A stretch of DNA of 16,720 nucleotides from Candidatus Poseidoniaceae archaeon (GCA_028822955.1 JAPKCL010000029.1:1-16720); one strand, 5' to 3'. Shown: positions 1 to 7,383, counted from the stretch's first letter. Translations and numbers: made by a program. Notes: generated from the sequence alone by a model not told the origin.

Positions 1-160
1 CAAAGAGATCCATAAAACGATTATTGCAACCGAGGTTGAAGGTGCTGATGCCTTTGCTCCATCACTTGAGGGTGAGGGATTCCATCTGATTGGTGAACGC
101 TTTGTCGATGCTGGACCTCGTGATGAGCACAACATGATTTTCCAACACTGGATTCGATGA
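1..160 (+). CDS. Dihydrofolate reductase, 3' fragment (second copy)
   Basis: This is an open frame with no start in the window that ends at TGA 158-160. It encodes the last 52 residues of a DHFR. The product matches the C-terminus of the complete DHFR on the opposite strand (247-714) at all but two residues: Leu for Met and Asn for Ser. The DNA outside the perfect 50-bp repeat is much more diverged. I count 26 differences in 133 aligned bases, nearly all synonymous. The copy is therefore not a simple mirror image of its neighbour. It looks like the homologous gene of a related lineage, or an old paralogue, facing the complete copy tail to tail. It is cut by the window edge. It may be real duplicated DNA or the product of a chimeric join (see findings). 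Confidence 0.75.
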   Translation, partial: KEIHKTIIATEVEGADAFAPSLEGEGFHLIGERFVDAGPRDEHNMIFQHWIR

Positions 161-273
161 TCATTCATCGGGTGTGTATTCTGCAGCGCCCCTCACGTCA
201 AGGTCGTTTGGGATTGCGGGTGACAGAATACACACCCGATGAATGATCATCGAATCCAGTGTTGGAAAATCAT
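134..273. repeat. Perfect 50-bp inverted repeat with 40-nt loop
   Basis: Bases 134-183 are the exact reverse complement of 224-273, and the loop is 184-223. Each arm covers the last nine codons and stop of a DHFR gene plus 23 nt of spacer. Pairing continues outward to about 1 and 406 at roughly 80% identity because the two DHFR copies are homologous. The 86 nt between the two stop codons hold no gene. A hairpin this long could end transcription from both sides. Equally, 50 exact bases between sequences that are otherwise 80% identical is what a chimeric assembly or amplification junction would look like. Confidence 0.9.
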
Positions 274-714
274 TGAATGCTCGTCACGTGGTCCAGCATC
301 AACAAACCGCTCACCAATCAAGTGGAATCCTTCACCTTCCATCGATGGAGCGAATGCATCCGCACCTTCGACTTCAGTGGCGATAATGGTTTTATGAATC
401 TCTTTGGTGTGTTCTAAAAATAATTTGTAAATCTCTCCACCGCCGATGATCAACAGTTCTTCTGATTCACCCAGTTCGAGAATCTCTTCATACGACATCA
501 CTTCGACGTCGTCTCGCGGAGACCTTGAGAGCACAATGTGTCGCCGACCAGGCAATTTTCCCGGTAGACTCTCCCATGTTTTCCTGCCCATCACCATCGT
601 TTTTGACATCGTGATGCGTTTGAAATGCTGCAAGTCTGACGATTGACGCCACGGCAAATCACCATCTTTACCGATGGCTCCGTTCAAGTCGGATGCAAAT
701 ATCATGGTAAACAT
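247..714 (-). CDS. folA: Dihydrofolate reductase
   Basis: The enzyme reduces dihydrofolate to tetrahydrofolate with NADPH. It regenerates the cofactor that thymidylate synthase oxidises, in the cytoplasm. The 155-aa length is usual for a bacterial-type DHFR. Visible landmarks are the N-terminal strand and Met20-loop region (residues 4-22, ending DLPW), the acidic substrate-binding Asp27 in SSDLQHF, GRKTW at 43-47 (NADPH binding) and GGGEIY at 91-96. I chose the ATG at 712-714 because a GAGGT Shine-Dalgarno sequence lies 7 nt upstream. A longer frame reaches back into thyA but lacks the conserved N-terminus. The gene starts 10 nt after the thyA stop, so the two form an operon and supply one cycle. 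A partial, diverged second copy faces it at 1-160. Confidence 0.95.
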   Translation of the reverse strand: MFTMIFASDLNGAIGKDGDLPWRQSSDLQHFKRITMSKTMVMGRKTWESLPGKLPGRRHIVLSRSPRDDVEVMSYEEILELGESEELLIIGGGEIYKLFLEHTKEIHKTIIATEVEGADAFAPSMEGEGFHLIGERFVDAGPRDEHSMIFQHWIR

Positions 715-721
715 CGTATTA

Positions 722-726
722 ACCTC
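722..726 (-). promoter_or_regulatory. Ribosome binding site of folA
   Basis: The - strand reads GAGGT, which overlaps the thyA stop codon, followed by 7 nt and the folA ATG. This decides the start at 714 and suggests translational coupling with thyA. Confidence 0.7.
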
Positions 727-1519
727 ACACAGCAATTGGTGCAGAAATATGCGGATGGTGCTCGTATCCGACCACTTCGATGTCCTCAAATGTAAACGAG
801 TCGATGGTTGTGCATTCTGGATTCAATTTGAGTTGAGGTAATGGCATTGGTTCGCGTGAAATCTGTAACTGGGACTGGTCAAGATGGTTGGTATACAGGT
901 GGGCATCGCCAAGAGTATGTACGAATGTTCCCGCTTTGAGGCCACAGATTTGGGCCATCATATGGGTCAGAAGAGCATACGATGCGATGTTGAATGGGAC
1001 ACCGAGGAAAACATCTGCGCTGCGTTGGTACAATTGGCAATTGAGTTTACCATTGGCGACATGGAACTGGAAGAAAGCGTGGCAAGGCATCAAAGCCATC
1101 TCATCAAGTTCACCAACGTTCCAAGCTGAGACGATGATGCGGCGGCTGTTTGGATTGGTTCGAATCATTTCAATGGCCTGTTCGACTTGGTCGATGATTC
1201 GGCCATCTTTTGCTTCCCATTTGCGCCATTGTTTGCCATAAACGGGCCCTAAGTCGCCGTTTTCATCAGCCCAATCATTCCAGATACGCACTCCGTTTTC
1301 TTGTAGGTATTGGATGTTCGTATCACCTTTGAGGAACCAAAGAAGTTCATGGACAATGGAGCGCAAATGCAGTTTTTTCGTGGTTACCATTGGAAAGCCT
1401 TCTGAGAGGTCAAATCGCATTTGGTGGCCAAATACTGAGAGTGTTCCAGTGCCTGTGCGGTCACCCTTCTCCTCACCTTCATCGAGAATACGTTGAATGA
1501 GTTCGTGATAGACCTTCAT
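725..1519 (-). CDS. thyA: Thymidylate synthase (ThyA type)
   Basis: The enzyme methylates dUMP to dTMP using methylenetetrahydrofolate and releases dihydrofolate for the DHFR encoded next. From the ATG at 1517-1519 the protein has 264 residues, the same as the E. coli enzyme. Its numbering matches as well: the phosphate-binding Arg21 lies in DRTGTGT and the nucleophile Cys146 in MPCHAFFQ. QRSADVFLG, the PFNIASYALL segment and GDAHLYTNH carry the other dUMP and folate contacts. The start is set by GGTGAG 3 nt upstream. The longer open frame adds 21 residues with no family match. The sequence is strikingly bacterial-like and is probably an old acquisition. It is preceded by an unknown gene on the same strand with a 59-nt spacer. 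Confidence 0.97.
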   Translation of the reverse strand: MKVYHELIQRILDEGEEKGDRTGTGTLSVFGHQMRFDLSEGFPMVTTKKLHLRSIVHELLWFLKGDTNIQYLQENGVRIWNDWADENGDLGPVYGKQWRKWEAKDGRIIDQVEQAIEMIRTNPNSRRIIVSAWNVGELDEMALMPCHAFFQFHVANGKLNCQLYQRSADVFLGVPFNIASYALLTHMMAQICGLKAGTFVHTLGDAHLYTNHLDQSQLQISREPMPLPQLKLNPECTTIDSFTFEDIEVVGYEHHPHISAPIAV

Positions 1520-1522
1520 TGA

Positions 1523-1528
1523 CTCACC
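1523..1528 (-). promoter_or_regulatory. Ribosome binding site of thyA
   Basis: GGTGAG on the - strand ends 3 nt before the thyA ATG at 1519. It favours this start over the longer frame. Confidence 0.55.
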
Positions 1529-1578
1529 AACTGCTTGTCGCAACCGACAGCACTTGAGCATTCTTGAACGACTCCATC

Positions 1579-2253
1579 TCACACTGAGATGAAAAGTCTG
1601 TCACTTTCCTCATGTGGGGATTGAAGATAATTTCGAATTTCCTCTTTTTGGAACTGGGCGAGTAGCGGTGTGAGGATCTCCTTAATCTTCTCGATCTCCC
1701 AACTTCGACAAACATACCATCGACGAGCCATTTGGGCAAGAACCGAAAGTGATTCCTCTACGACACCTAATTCATACAATTTAGTTGCTGTACGAAACTC
1801 GTCATAGTCTGCTGGCAACATTTTGGTAATGTCTTGAAGTTCATATGAACCACTTTTGTGGGCTTTTTCACTGAGTGTTGAGGGTGTGGACTCGATTGGC
1901 CATCCTGCCATCCCCAGTAATACGAGAGAGATTATCGAATCTGTTGTAGGTGTATCTATGCTTTTTTCATCTTTCAAAACACAGACTGGTCGTTGTGACA
2001 TATAGAGCGATAAGTGAGAATCGTAATCTTCACAGTTCTTTTGAATGCAACGGAATATGTCGATTAAAATTGTTGGTCCATCATCATTTGAACAGAGAAA
2101 TGGTTTATCGGAACTGAGATTAAAACTCCAAACAGGTGTTGAATTGACAATAGAACAAAGCAATTCCATGCCTCGAAGTTCAGCCTTCAATCTCCTCTGG
2201 CTATAGCCTTCCTCGAGGTGAAGTGTTCCGAGTTGTGTTTCTATACGCTCCAC
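1579..2253 (-). CDS. Unknown 224-aa protein
   Basis: I do not recognise this family. The frame begins with GTG at 2251-2253, 29 nt after the acyltransferase stop, and ends 59 nt before thyA. No clear Shine-Dalgarno sequence precedes it. The ATG at codon 29 (MELL) is an alternative start with a weak GAGG just upstream. The protein appears soluble. It has a charged N-terminus, a Cys-containing mixed region (Cys33, 54, 69, 74, 91), one short hydrophobic stretch around 105-120 (SIISLVLLGMAGW) and a helical, charged C-terminal third. No signal peptide or catalytic motif is evident. Its position inside a same-strand run with plsC, thyA and folA suggests cotranscription but says nothing firm about function. 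Confidence 0.7.
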   Translation of the reverse strand: MERIETQLGTLHLEEGYSQRRLKAELRGMELLCSIVNSTPVWSFNLSSDKPFLCSNDDGPTILIDIFRCIQKNCEDYDSHLSLYMSQRPVCVLKDEKSIDTPTTDSIISLVLLGMAGWPIESTPSTLSEKAHKSGSYELQDITKMLPADYDEFRTATKLYELGVVEESLSVLAQMARRWYVCRSWEIEKIKEILTPLLAQFQKEEIRNYLQSPHEESDRLFISV

Positions 2254-2282
2254 GTAGGGTTGAGTGTTCGACTCTACTTGAA

Positions 2283-3107
2283 CTAAGGAGCTCCAAGAGC
2301 AGAAATACTCCCCATAATTTGGTCCGTAAACGTTCTATAGAGTGAGGCGAGTGATGCTCGAATTTCATGTTCTTCCTTGGTTGAAAGTTGAAGTAACTGT
2401 TGAGCATTGGTGTTACCACCGTTTGGGTCTTTGAGCCATTCGATCCAAGTCACGCCTTGGCCGGCAGAGAGTGCGATTGGTCGCCAGAGACGTGGTGCTT
2501 TGTGGTCTTGAGGTTTCATCATATTCCGTGTCCCCGTGAGCGCCATAGGTACGACTACTGTATCGGGGTATGAGGCTGCAAGGCGAGCGATTCCTGTTTT
2601 TCCAGGAAGCAAGTAGGGTTGTTCCGTACGCTTTGAGCGAGTGCCTTCAGGAAAGATTCCAAGGGCCTGACCAGAATCCAATACATCTGCTGCGCTTGAA
2701 AGTGCTCCTTCGCCCCCTTCATCTCGTTTTGTTTCAATTTGCCCTGTTGCACGCATTGCGAAGCGCATTACGGCGTTCTTGAAATGCCCATCTTTCGCCA
2801 GATAATGTGTTGTTCGACGTGCTGAAGCAATCACGAAAATAGGGTCGACATGGGAAAGATGGTTCGCTGCAAGAATTACTGGGCCATTTCTGGGGATGTG
2901 ATGTAAGCCCGTCATTTTGGCATTCAATAATGGTCGTAAAAACGGTGATAAAAACATTCGAAGAAAACCATAACTTGGTGTCCGCGGTAGTTGTTTTCCG
3001 GTTGTTGGAATGAGCCAATGCTTTTCGAGGGATTGCCATGCATCAACAAGTGACTCCGCCTCGGACATAAAAAAATGGAATTTCGACACTGTTTTGATTG
3101 TTGCCAT
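2283..3107 (-). CDS. 1-acyl-glycerophosphate acyltransferase family protein (PlsC-like)
   Basis: This belongs to the PlsC/LPLAT superfamily, which transfers acyl groups to lysophospholipid-type acceptors at the membrane. The two signature motifs are present: NHLSHVD (the catalytic NHx4D) followed by PIFVIASAR, and FPEGTRSK, which binds the acceptor phosphate. A basic, hydrophobic stretch before the first motif (FLRMFLSPFLRPLL) may sit on the membrane. About 274 aa is normal for the family. The start is uncertain. I prefer the ATG at 3105-3107, but ATGs at 3143 and 3068 are in frame. Archaeal lipids are ether-linked, so the substrate is not obvious, although many marine archaea carry such genes. 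It heads a same-strand run towards thyA. Its upstream region ends in the 3246-3383 hairpin junction. Confidence 0.85.
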   Translation of the reverse strand: MATIKTVSKFHFFMSEAESLVDAWQSLEKHWLIPTTGKQLPRTPSYGFLRMFLSPFLRPLLNAKMTGLHHIPRNGPVILAANHLSHVDPIFVIASARRTTHYLAKDGHFKNAVMRFAMRATGQIETKRDEGGEGALSSAADVLDSGQALGIFPEGTRSKRTEQPYLLPGKTGIARLAASYPDTVVVPMALTGTRNMMKPQDHKAPRLWRPIALSAGQGVTWIEWLKDPNGGNTNAQQLLQLSTKEEHEIRASLASLYRTFTDQIMGSISALGAP

Positions 3108-3245
3108 CGTTTTTCTCGTCAGGCATTGAATTACCGACTCCATTTAGCAGACCATATGATTGAGTGCGAAGTATCAAAGCACTCCGAATATACCCCGTGT
3201 CATGGCTCCACAACGACACATTCGTTTCGGTCGGGCCTTGACGTT

Positions 3246-3383
3246 GTCAATTCGCTCTTGGGCTAAAGCAGTACGCAACCACCCGTCTTCTTTCCAACCC
3301 ACTTCTGCAACAGCAACTGGGCTGAAGTGGGTTGGAAAGAAGACGGGTGGCTGCGTACTGCTTTAGCCCAAGAGCGAATTGAC
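3246..3383. repeat. Near-perfect 60-bp inverted repeat with 18-nt loop
   Basis: Bases 3246-3305 are the reverse complement of 3324-3383 at 59 of 60 positions. The mismatch is A3278 opposite C3351. The loop is 3306-3323. Pairing stops abruptly at both outer ends. The right arm is the start of the open frame of the secreted protein; the left arm is an antisense copy of the same bases. Between the plsC start and this repeat (3108-3245) I see no convincing gene. A possible + frame from ATG 3202 is basic and closes at a TAG inside the right arm. An AT-rich TATA-like stretch lies at about 3187-3195. Confidence 0.9.
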
Positions 3384-4496
3384 TCTGGTGATGAATTTGG
3401 ATGCTACGGTATGCCGAACATCGAATGGGCAGCAGACCCTGGGGCGGTTGCTCTTGAGTGTCAGGAATATATTTCCCAGCGAGTCATTGCTAGCCAATGG
3501 GGCGACAACCCGATCTCGACTTTTACCCCACCTGGTCTCACGATGAATCAACACAATGCAGTTGCCTCACAAGGATTTGTAGTGCACGGTGATGAGAATG
3601 AATTATCGTACTCTGCATGGCATAATGAAACTGATGTACCCAAAGATGACTGGGATTGGTACAATATTGGTCGCCGTGGTGGTAGTCTCGAACAATTAAT
3701 TGGTTCCAAAGAGCAAGTCCAAACGGCCGTCGAAGAAGGAGGTCTTGTCAATTTATATTGGGTAGGGAGAGTCAATGATGCAACGATTCGTCATGACCGA
3801 GATATTGTCGCCTACCTCAACGATGAAGCACAAGCTTGGATGACTACATGGGGTGAAGCATGGTCCTATTGGACGGTTCATGATTGTCATGAAACATCTC
3901 ATTCGAGTCGTTTTGTTGATAATCAAACCATCATTGAATTTGAATCACTTGTGACCGAACAATGCACTGCAGTCTCGCCACTTGCTTGGAATGTACCAAT
4001 GACCTGGATCCTTGATGTCCAAGGAGAGCAAGTGCTCGACATACGCGATTCAAATGCCTCACTCTCACTTTTAGACGGTGTTCGGAAGACTGCTGAAGGC
4101 TATACACACATACAGAATGAATCCCTTCATCTCTCACTTACACGTGGCCATAATGTCACCATCGTGGTGAATGGAACTGTGGACTATGACATTCTTGGTC
4201 GTTCACAATTTTGGAACAATTACTCAACAGCAGTCACTATTGCAGCCCATGACACTACCGATTTATTCAAGTGGTCAAAACGATTTACTGATGAGCCTCA
4301 CCTTGTGTTCACTTGGTTAGTTCAGCCACGAGATGGATTGAGCGATTCGGGTTGGTTACCATTTTTGGCACTGACTGTGGCAGTATCAACCATTACTGGA
4401 ATGATGTTTATTTTGAAGAAAGAAGGTCTTGGTCCGTTTGCTGAAAAAAACCAACGACGGACGACTTGGCTCGAGGAAGAATCTTCTGAATCGTAG
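3327..4496 (+). CDS. Secreted or surface protein with C-terminal membrane anchor, N-terminus probably lost
   Basis: The family is not recognised. The 389-residue frame has a large polar, Trp-rich domain (1-342) with four cysteines (26, 45, 187, 213). A single transmembrane segment at about 343-363 is followed by a basic then acidic tail (364-389). I count seven N-x-S/T sequons, at N100, 199, 243, 264, 276, 282 and 298. All are in the large domain, as expected of an extracellular glycoprotein anchored by its C-terminus. A type I topology needs an N-terminal signal peptide, yet the frame begins with GTG 3327 directly in the hairpin arm. The in-frame codons upstream reach a stop at 3264 with no start. 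I infer that the signal peptide has been cut off by the junction at 3246-3383. The start given is only the first possible codon. Confidence 0.7.
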   Translation: MGWKEDGWLRTALAQERIDSGDEFGCYGMPNIEWAADPGAVALECQEYISQRVIASQWGDNPISTFTPPGLTMNQHNAVASQGFVVHGDENELSYSAWHNETDVPKDDWDWYNIGRRGGSLEQLIGSKEQVQTAVEEGGLVNLYWVGRVNDATIRHDRDIVAYLNDEAQAWMTTWGEAWSYWTVHDCHETSHSSRFVDNQTIIEFESLVTEQCTAVSPLAWNVPMTWILDVQGEQVLDIRDSNASLSLLDGVRKTAEGYTHIQNESLHLSLTRGHNVTIVVNGTVDYDILGRSQFWNNYSTAVTIAAHDTTDLFKWSKRFTDEPHLVFTWLVQPRDGLSDSGWLPFLALTVAVSTITGMMFILKKEGLGPFAEKNQRRTTWLEEESSES

Positions 4497-4551
4497 TCTG
4501 AGGCCGAATAAGGGCGAAGACTTGATGCCATAAGGTTGTCACCGACCAATT

Positions 4552-4556
4552 GGTGG
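4552..4556 (+). promoter_or_regulatory. Ribosome binding site of trpS
   Basis: GGTGG lies 8 nt before ATG 4565. This argues for that codon over the in-frame TTG 4550 and GTG 4553. Confidence 0.45.
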
Positions 4557-4564
4557 ATACGGAT

Positions 4565-5950
4565 ATGGATGGCGAAGATGTTGTCATAGACCCTTGGGGA
4601 AGTGCTCAATCAACCGACTACTCCCGTATTATCGACCAGTTTGGTCTCTCGTCAATGGACCAAATGAATCTCCCTTCTCCGTCACGACTTCATCGGCGTG
4701 GTATCGTCTTTGCACATCGTGACTTAGAACGTGTTCTCGATGCACAAAAACTAGGAGATTCCTTTGGTGTACTCACGGGACTCATGCCGAGTGGGCAGAT
4801 GCATATGGGTCACTCGATGGTTATCGATCAGGTCAAATGGTTCCAACAACTTGGCGGTGATGTTACCATTGCCGTTGCTGATCTAGAAAGCCAAGCAACG
4901 CGTGGAGTCTCATTGGAAAAGGGACGTAAAGTCGCCTTAGAAGAATACATTTCACACTATGCCGCTCTTGGAATCGACCCTGAAAAGACAAATGTGTATT
5001 TTCAATCCTCTCGTCCAATTGTTCAACGGCTAGGTTTTCAACTTGGTAAGCGAACAAATTTGAATGAATTTGAATCGATCTATGGTTTCAATGGTGAGAC
5101 GAATCTGGCCCATGTTCAAGCACCACTGGTGCAAGTCGGTGATATCTTACATCCACAAACTGAAGAATACGGCGGTCTGCGACCGATTGTCGTCCCTGTT
5201 GGTGTTGACCAGGACCCGCATCTTCGTTTAACACGCGGACTTGCTGCTAAAACCAATTGGTTTAACGTCAATGATGGAAAATCATCTGGTGTTGTCATCG
5301 GTCTTTCAGTTCAAGAGGATAACGCTGAAGTGCTCGGTCAAATGCCAAACGGGCGTTTAGATAAAGACCGTTTGAATGCCGTCTTTGCAGGCATGGTTAC
5401 TGCACTTGAGCACCTTGGTTTTTCGGATATTCTCTCGAACCCGAAGCAGAGAACCATTACAGTTCCAAGCGCAACAACAAGGGATAAATCGAGGATACAA
5501 ATCAAATTACTCGAATATGAACGTTCACTTGGAGGAATGGGTTTGCTTGCCCCTTCTTCCACGTACCATCACTTTGCAGTCGGTCTCACTGGTGAGAAAA
5601 TGAGTAGCAGCAAACCGAAAACAACGATTTTCCTCAGAGATGATTTAGCCACAGTTGAAAAGAAGATCAAGCGGGCTTTTTCAGGTGGGCAAGCTACTGT
5701 TGAAGAGCATCGGCGAATAGGTGGGAATCCCGATATTGATGTTGCTTATCGCTACATGATGTATTTCTTTGAAGACGATGACGCATATTTGGCTGAAATC
5801 AATGCAGATTACCGTGCAGGTAAACTTTTGGCTGGTGAAATGAAGCAATTGTGTATTGACCGAGCGACGGCTTGGTTGGGTGATTTACATGAAATGCGAG
5901 ACCAAACAGCACATCTTGTCAAGGATTTCTTAGCATCGGATGCTCAGTAA
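4565..5950 (+). CDS. trpS: Tryptophanyl-tRNA synthetase (archaeal type)
   Basis: This class I synthetase charges tRNA-Trp. From ATG 4565 it has 461 residues. The N-terminal IDPWGS motif is typical of archaeal and eukaryotic TrpRS. The HIGH-type signature is HMGH at 80-83, after GLMPSGQ. DQDPHLRLTR at 215-224 belongs to the tryptophan and ATP site, and the KMSSS loop is at 345-349. About 105 residues separate these last two motifs, against roughly 30 in short archaeal TrpRSs such as Pyrococcus. From memory, haloarchaeal long forms share this insertion, including an SSxYHxF block before KMSSS. The C-terminal helical region (361-461) shows the usual GGNPD motif. The gene stands alone on + and its stop abuts the zpr1 stop with no spacer. 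Confidence 0.95.
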   Translation: MDGEDVVIDPWGSAQSTDYSRIIDQFGLSSMDQMNLPSPSRLHRRGIVFAHRDLERVLDAQKLGDSFGVLTGLMPSGQMHMGHSMVIDQVKWFQQLGGDVTIAVADLESQATRGVSLEKGRKVALEEYISHYAALGIDPEKTNVYFQSSRPIVQRLGFQLGKRTNLNEFESIYGFNGETNLAHVQAPLVQVGDILHPQTEEYGGLRPIVVPVGVDQDPHLRLTRGLAAKTNWFNVNDGKSSGVVIGLSVQEDNAEVLGQMPNGRLDKDRLNAVFAGMVTALEHLGFSDILSNPKQRTITVPSATTRDKSRIQIKLLEYERSLGGMGLLAPSSTYHHFAVGLTGEKMSSSKPKTTIFLRDDLATVEKKIKRAFSGGQATVEEHRRIGGNPDIDVAYRYMMYFFEDDDAYLAEINADYRAGKLLAGEMKQLCIDRATAWLGDLHEMRDQTAHLVKDFLASDAQ

Positions 5951-6580
5951 TCATTGAGCATCATCGGGTGAAAAAACAGCAGGGTCAGGTCCGATTGGAA
6001 GTTCTTCAAGTTCTTCATCTGTCAATTCTCTTTCAGTGGCATCACCGTCGAGTATCATTGAATGGCCATGCGGGTCTAAGAATTCGACCGTAAACACACT
6101 TTCTCCACCTGCCTGTTCAATTGATTTGAGTAACGAATCGAGAATACCGAGAGATTTTTTACTCTCTTCATGATTCTCTTCAGATTCAAGTGTAAGGTCT
6201 CTTTCAACATCACGTCGAACCATATTGATAATATCGACAAAGCGTTTTAGCACTCCTTCGATATTACTCACATACCCGGTAGAATTGGTTCCAGGCATGA
6301 CTTCAAGGTCTAAATCAGGGATTTTGACAGTACACGACGATGAGCGAACAACACGGGACCTGAGTTTCGAGACATCATCCAAAACCAACGACCAGGCGCC
6401 AGCCTTCTTGCCTTCTGCGGGAATAAAATCAGTTTGCCGCCAGCCGCAGGCATGGCACAAAACGGTCACTTGGGTATGTTCTCCAAAATAGGGGATCTCA
6501 TCGACGTTCGCAACCATTCCAAGTTGCCCTTCCACAGCACAAATGGGGCAAGGGATGTCGATCTTCTGTTCATCCATCAT
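5951..6580 (-). CDS. ZPR1-family zinc-finger protein
   Basis: This is the archaeal form of ZPR1, a single zinc-finger module plus beta domain. The first part has CPIC at 11-14 and CHAC at 42-45, which forms a C4 zinc finger of the CxxC-x27-CxxC type. It is followed by the GWRQTDF segment typical of ZPR1. The second half is acidic with a helical region and a glutamate/aspartate-rich tail (about 185-209). In eukaryotes ZPR1 binds and helps fold translation factor eEF1A. The archaeal role is less well defined, and a translation-factor chaperone is a reasonable inference. The start ATG at 6578-6580 overlaps the stop of the upstream sepF-like gene as ATGA, and a second ATG follows at once. The gene is therefore probably translated by coupling. 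It ends back to back with trpS. Confidence 0.88.
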   Translation of the reverse strand: MMDEQKIDIPCPICAVEGQLGMVANVDEIPYFGEHTQVTVLCHACGWRQTDFIPAEGKKAGAWSLVLDDVSKLRSRVVRSSSCTVKIPDLDLEVMPGTNSTGYVSNIEGVLKRFVDIINMVRRDVERDLTLESEENHEESKKSLGILDSLLKSIEQAGGESVFTVEFLDPHGHSMILDGDATERELTDEELEELPIGPDPAVFSPDDAQ

Positions 6581-7251
6581 ATTCGCCGTCTCCCAAGTTC
6601 GTGGGCATCGACGGCAAAGGCTTCCATTTCTACGCCACGTACACCACGGCAACCAGGTGGTAGGAGCATTAAGCGGGTTTCTGCCATTTGGATAATCTGT
6701 CCACCAAGATCTTTGTCAATGAACGTGTTAAGCTGTGCGACAGCAGCATTGAATTCAACTGTTTTTTTCATCAATCGGTTCATTTCTACGATAACTGCAT
6801 GGTCATCTGCGACCCAATCCATCAATTGTCCGCAGCCAGTGATGTCATTCAATACTGCTCGATGCAGGACCATTCCATTCGTAGAATCAAGAATCGGAGG
6901 GTTCGGATATAATGCTCCGAGGTCATGGTAAATGACTTCCGCTACAGGTGTTGATTGAGGTTGAGACATTTCCATGCTTGGCATGTCAAAGGTTCGAAGG
7001 GGCTTGATTTCTTCTTTGGCTTCTTGAGTGGCCACGATTTCTTCTTCTTCCTCCCGGATCTTTTCATCAGCACGGGCTAATGCATCGAGGTCGGGCATGG
7101 ATGGGACTACTGGTTCAGGTGCAGTTGACTCCTCGGGTTCGGAGCGAACCTTGGTAAAGGCATCGAGCGAAGACTGGGCTTCATCCCTTTTTCCTTTTTT
7201 ACCTCGGCGCATAGCAAAGCCTGATGACAGCCACCTCAAGAACGCTCGCAT
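6577..7251 (-). CDS. SepF-like cell division protein
   Basis: SepF anchors FtsZ to the membrane in many archaea and in Gram-positive bacteria. Three regions fit. Residues 1-12 (MRAFLRWLSSGF) form a short amphipathic helix like the SepF membrane-targeting sequence. Residues 13-105 are a long charged, Pro/Glu-rich linker. Residues about 127-205 align by eye with the Haloferax SepF core: HAVIVEMNRL matches the central hydrophobic strand, then a helix, then GGQIIQM and RLMLLPPG match the conserved G-D-I and L-x-x-T-P strands. At 224 aa it is longer than typical SepF, mainly in the linker and a C-terminal tail. The start ATG lies at 7249-7251 with no clear Shine-Dalgarno sequence. The stop overlaps the zpr1 start (ATGA). 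It is divergent from psmB, with 132 nt between the starts. The assignment rests on remote similarity. Confidence 0.68.
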   Translation of the reverse strand: MRAFLRWLSSGFAMRRGKKGKRDEAQSSLDAFTKVRSEPEESTAPEPVVPSMPDLDALARADEKIREEEEEIVATQEAKEEIKPLRTFDMPSMEMSQPQSTPVAEVIYHDLGALYPNPPILDSTNGMVLHRAVLNDITGCGQLMDWVADDHAVIVEMNRLMKKTVEFNAAVAQLNTFIDKDLGGQIIQMAETRLMLLPPGCRGVRGVEMEAFAVDAHELGRRRI

Positions 7252-7383
7252 AGAAGTTGAGACAATGATGACTTTTTCAAAGCAGTTCGCTCTTGCCGTA
7301 CACTCGTCGGGTTGATAAGGGTCCGCTGTTACCTAGAATTTGCGCCTCAAGGTTCAAGAGGTGTCGACTGGAACAAGGGATTG

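Noticed and set aside
134..273. Reading the first inverted repeat simply as a bidirectional terminator.
   Set aside because: The arms extend into coding DNA on both sides and pairing continues through the DHFR genes, far beyond a terminator. I list it as a repeat or junction instead.
884..1241. Two overlapping + strand frames opposite thyA.
   Set aside because: They are antisense to a highly conserved thyA region whose - strand codons give a full-length ThyA. They are shadows with no start signals.
184..3323. Transposon or integron cassette carrying a trimethoprim-resistance type DHFR with thyA.
   Set aside because: The two flanking inverted repeats are unrelated to each other. There is no transposase, integrase or target duplication, and thyA-folA is an ordinary housekeeping pair.
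3202..3366. Basic + strand frame from ATG 3202 running through the hairpin.
   Set aside because: It reads the left arm antisense to the secreted-protein frame and ends at a TAG in the right arm. It can only exist as a product of the junction, and I see no family match.
4789..5625. The long spacing between the DQDPHLRLTR and KMSSS motifs of TrpRS as a novel insertion.
   Set aside because: A similar long form with an SSxYHxF block before KMSSS is, as I recall, known from haloarchaeal TrpRS. It is therefore a family variant, not a new domain.
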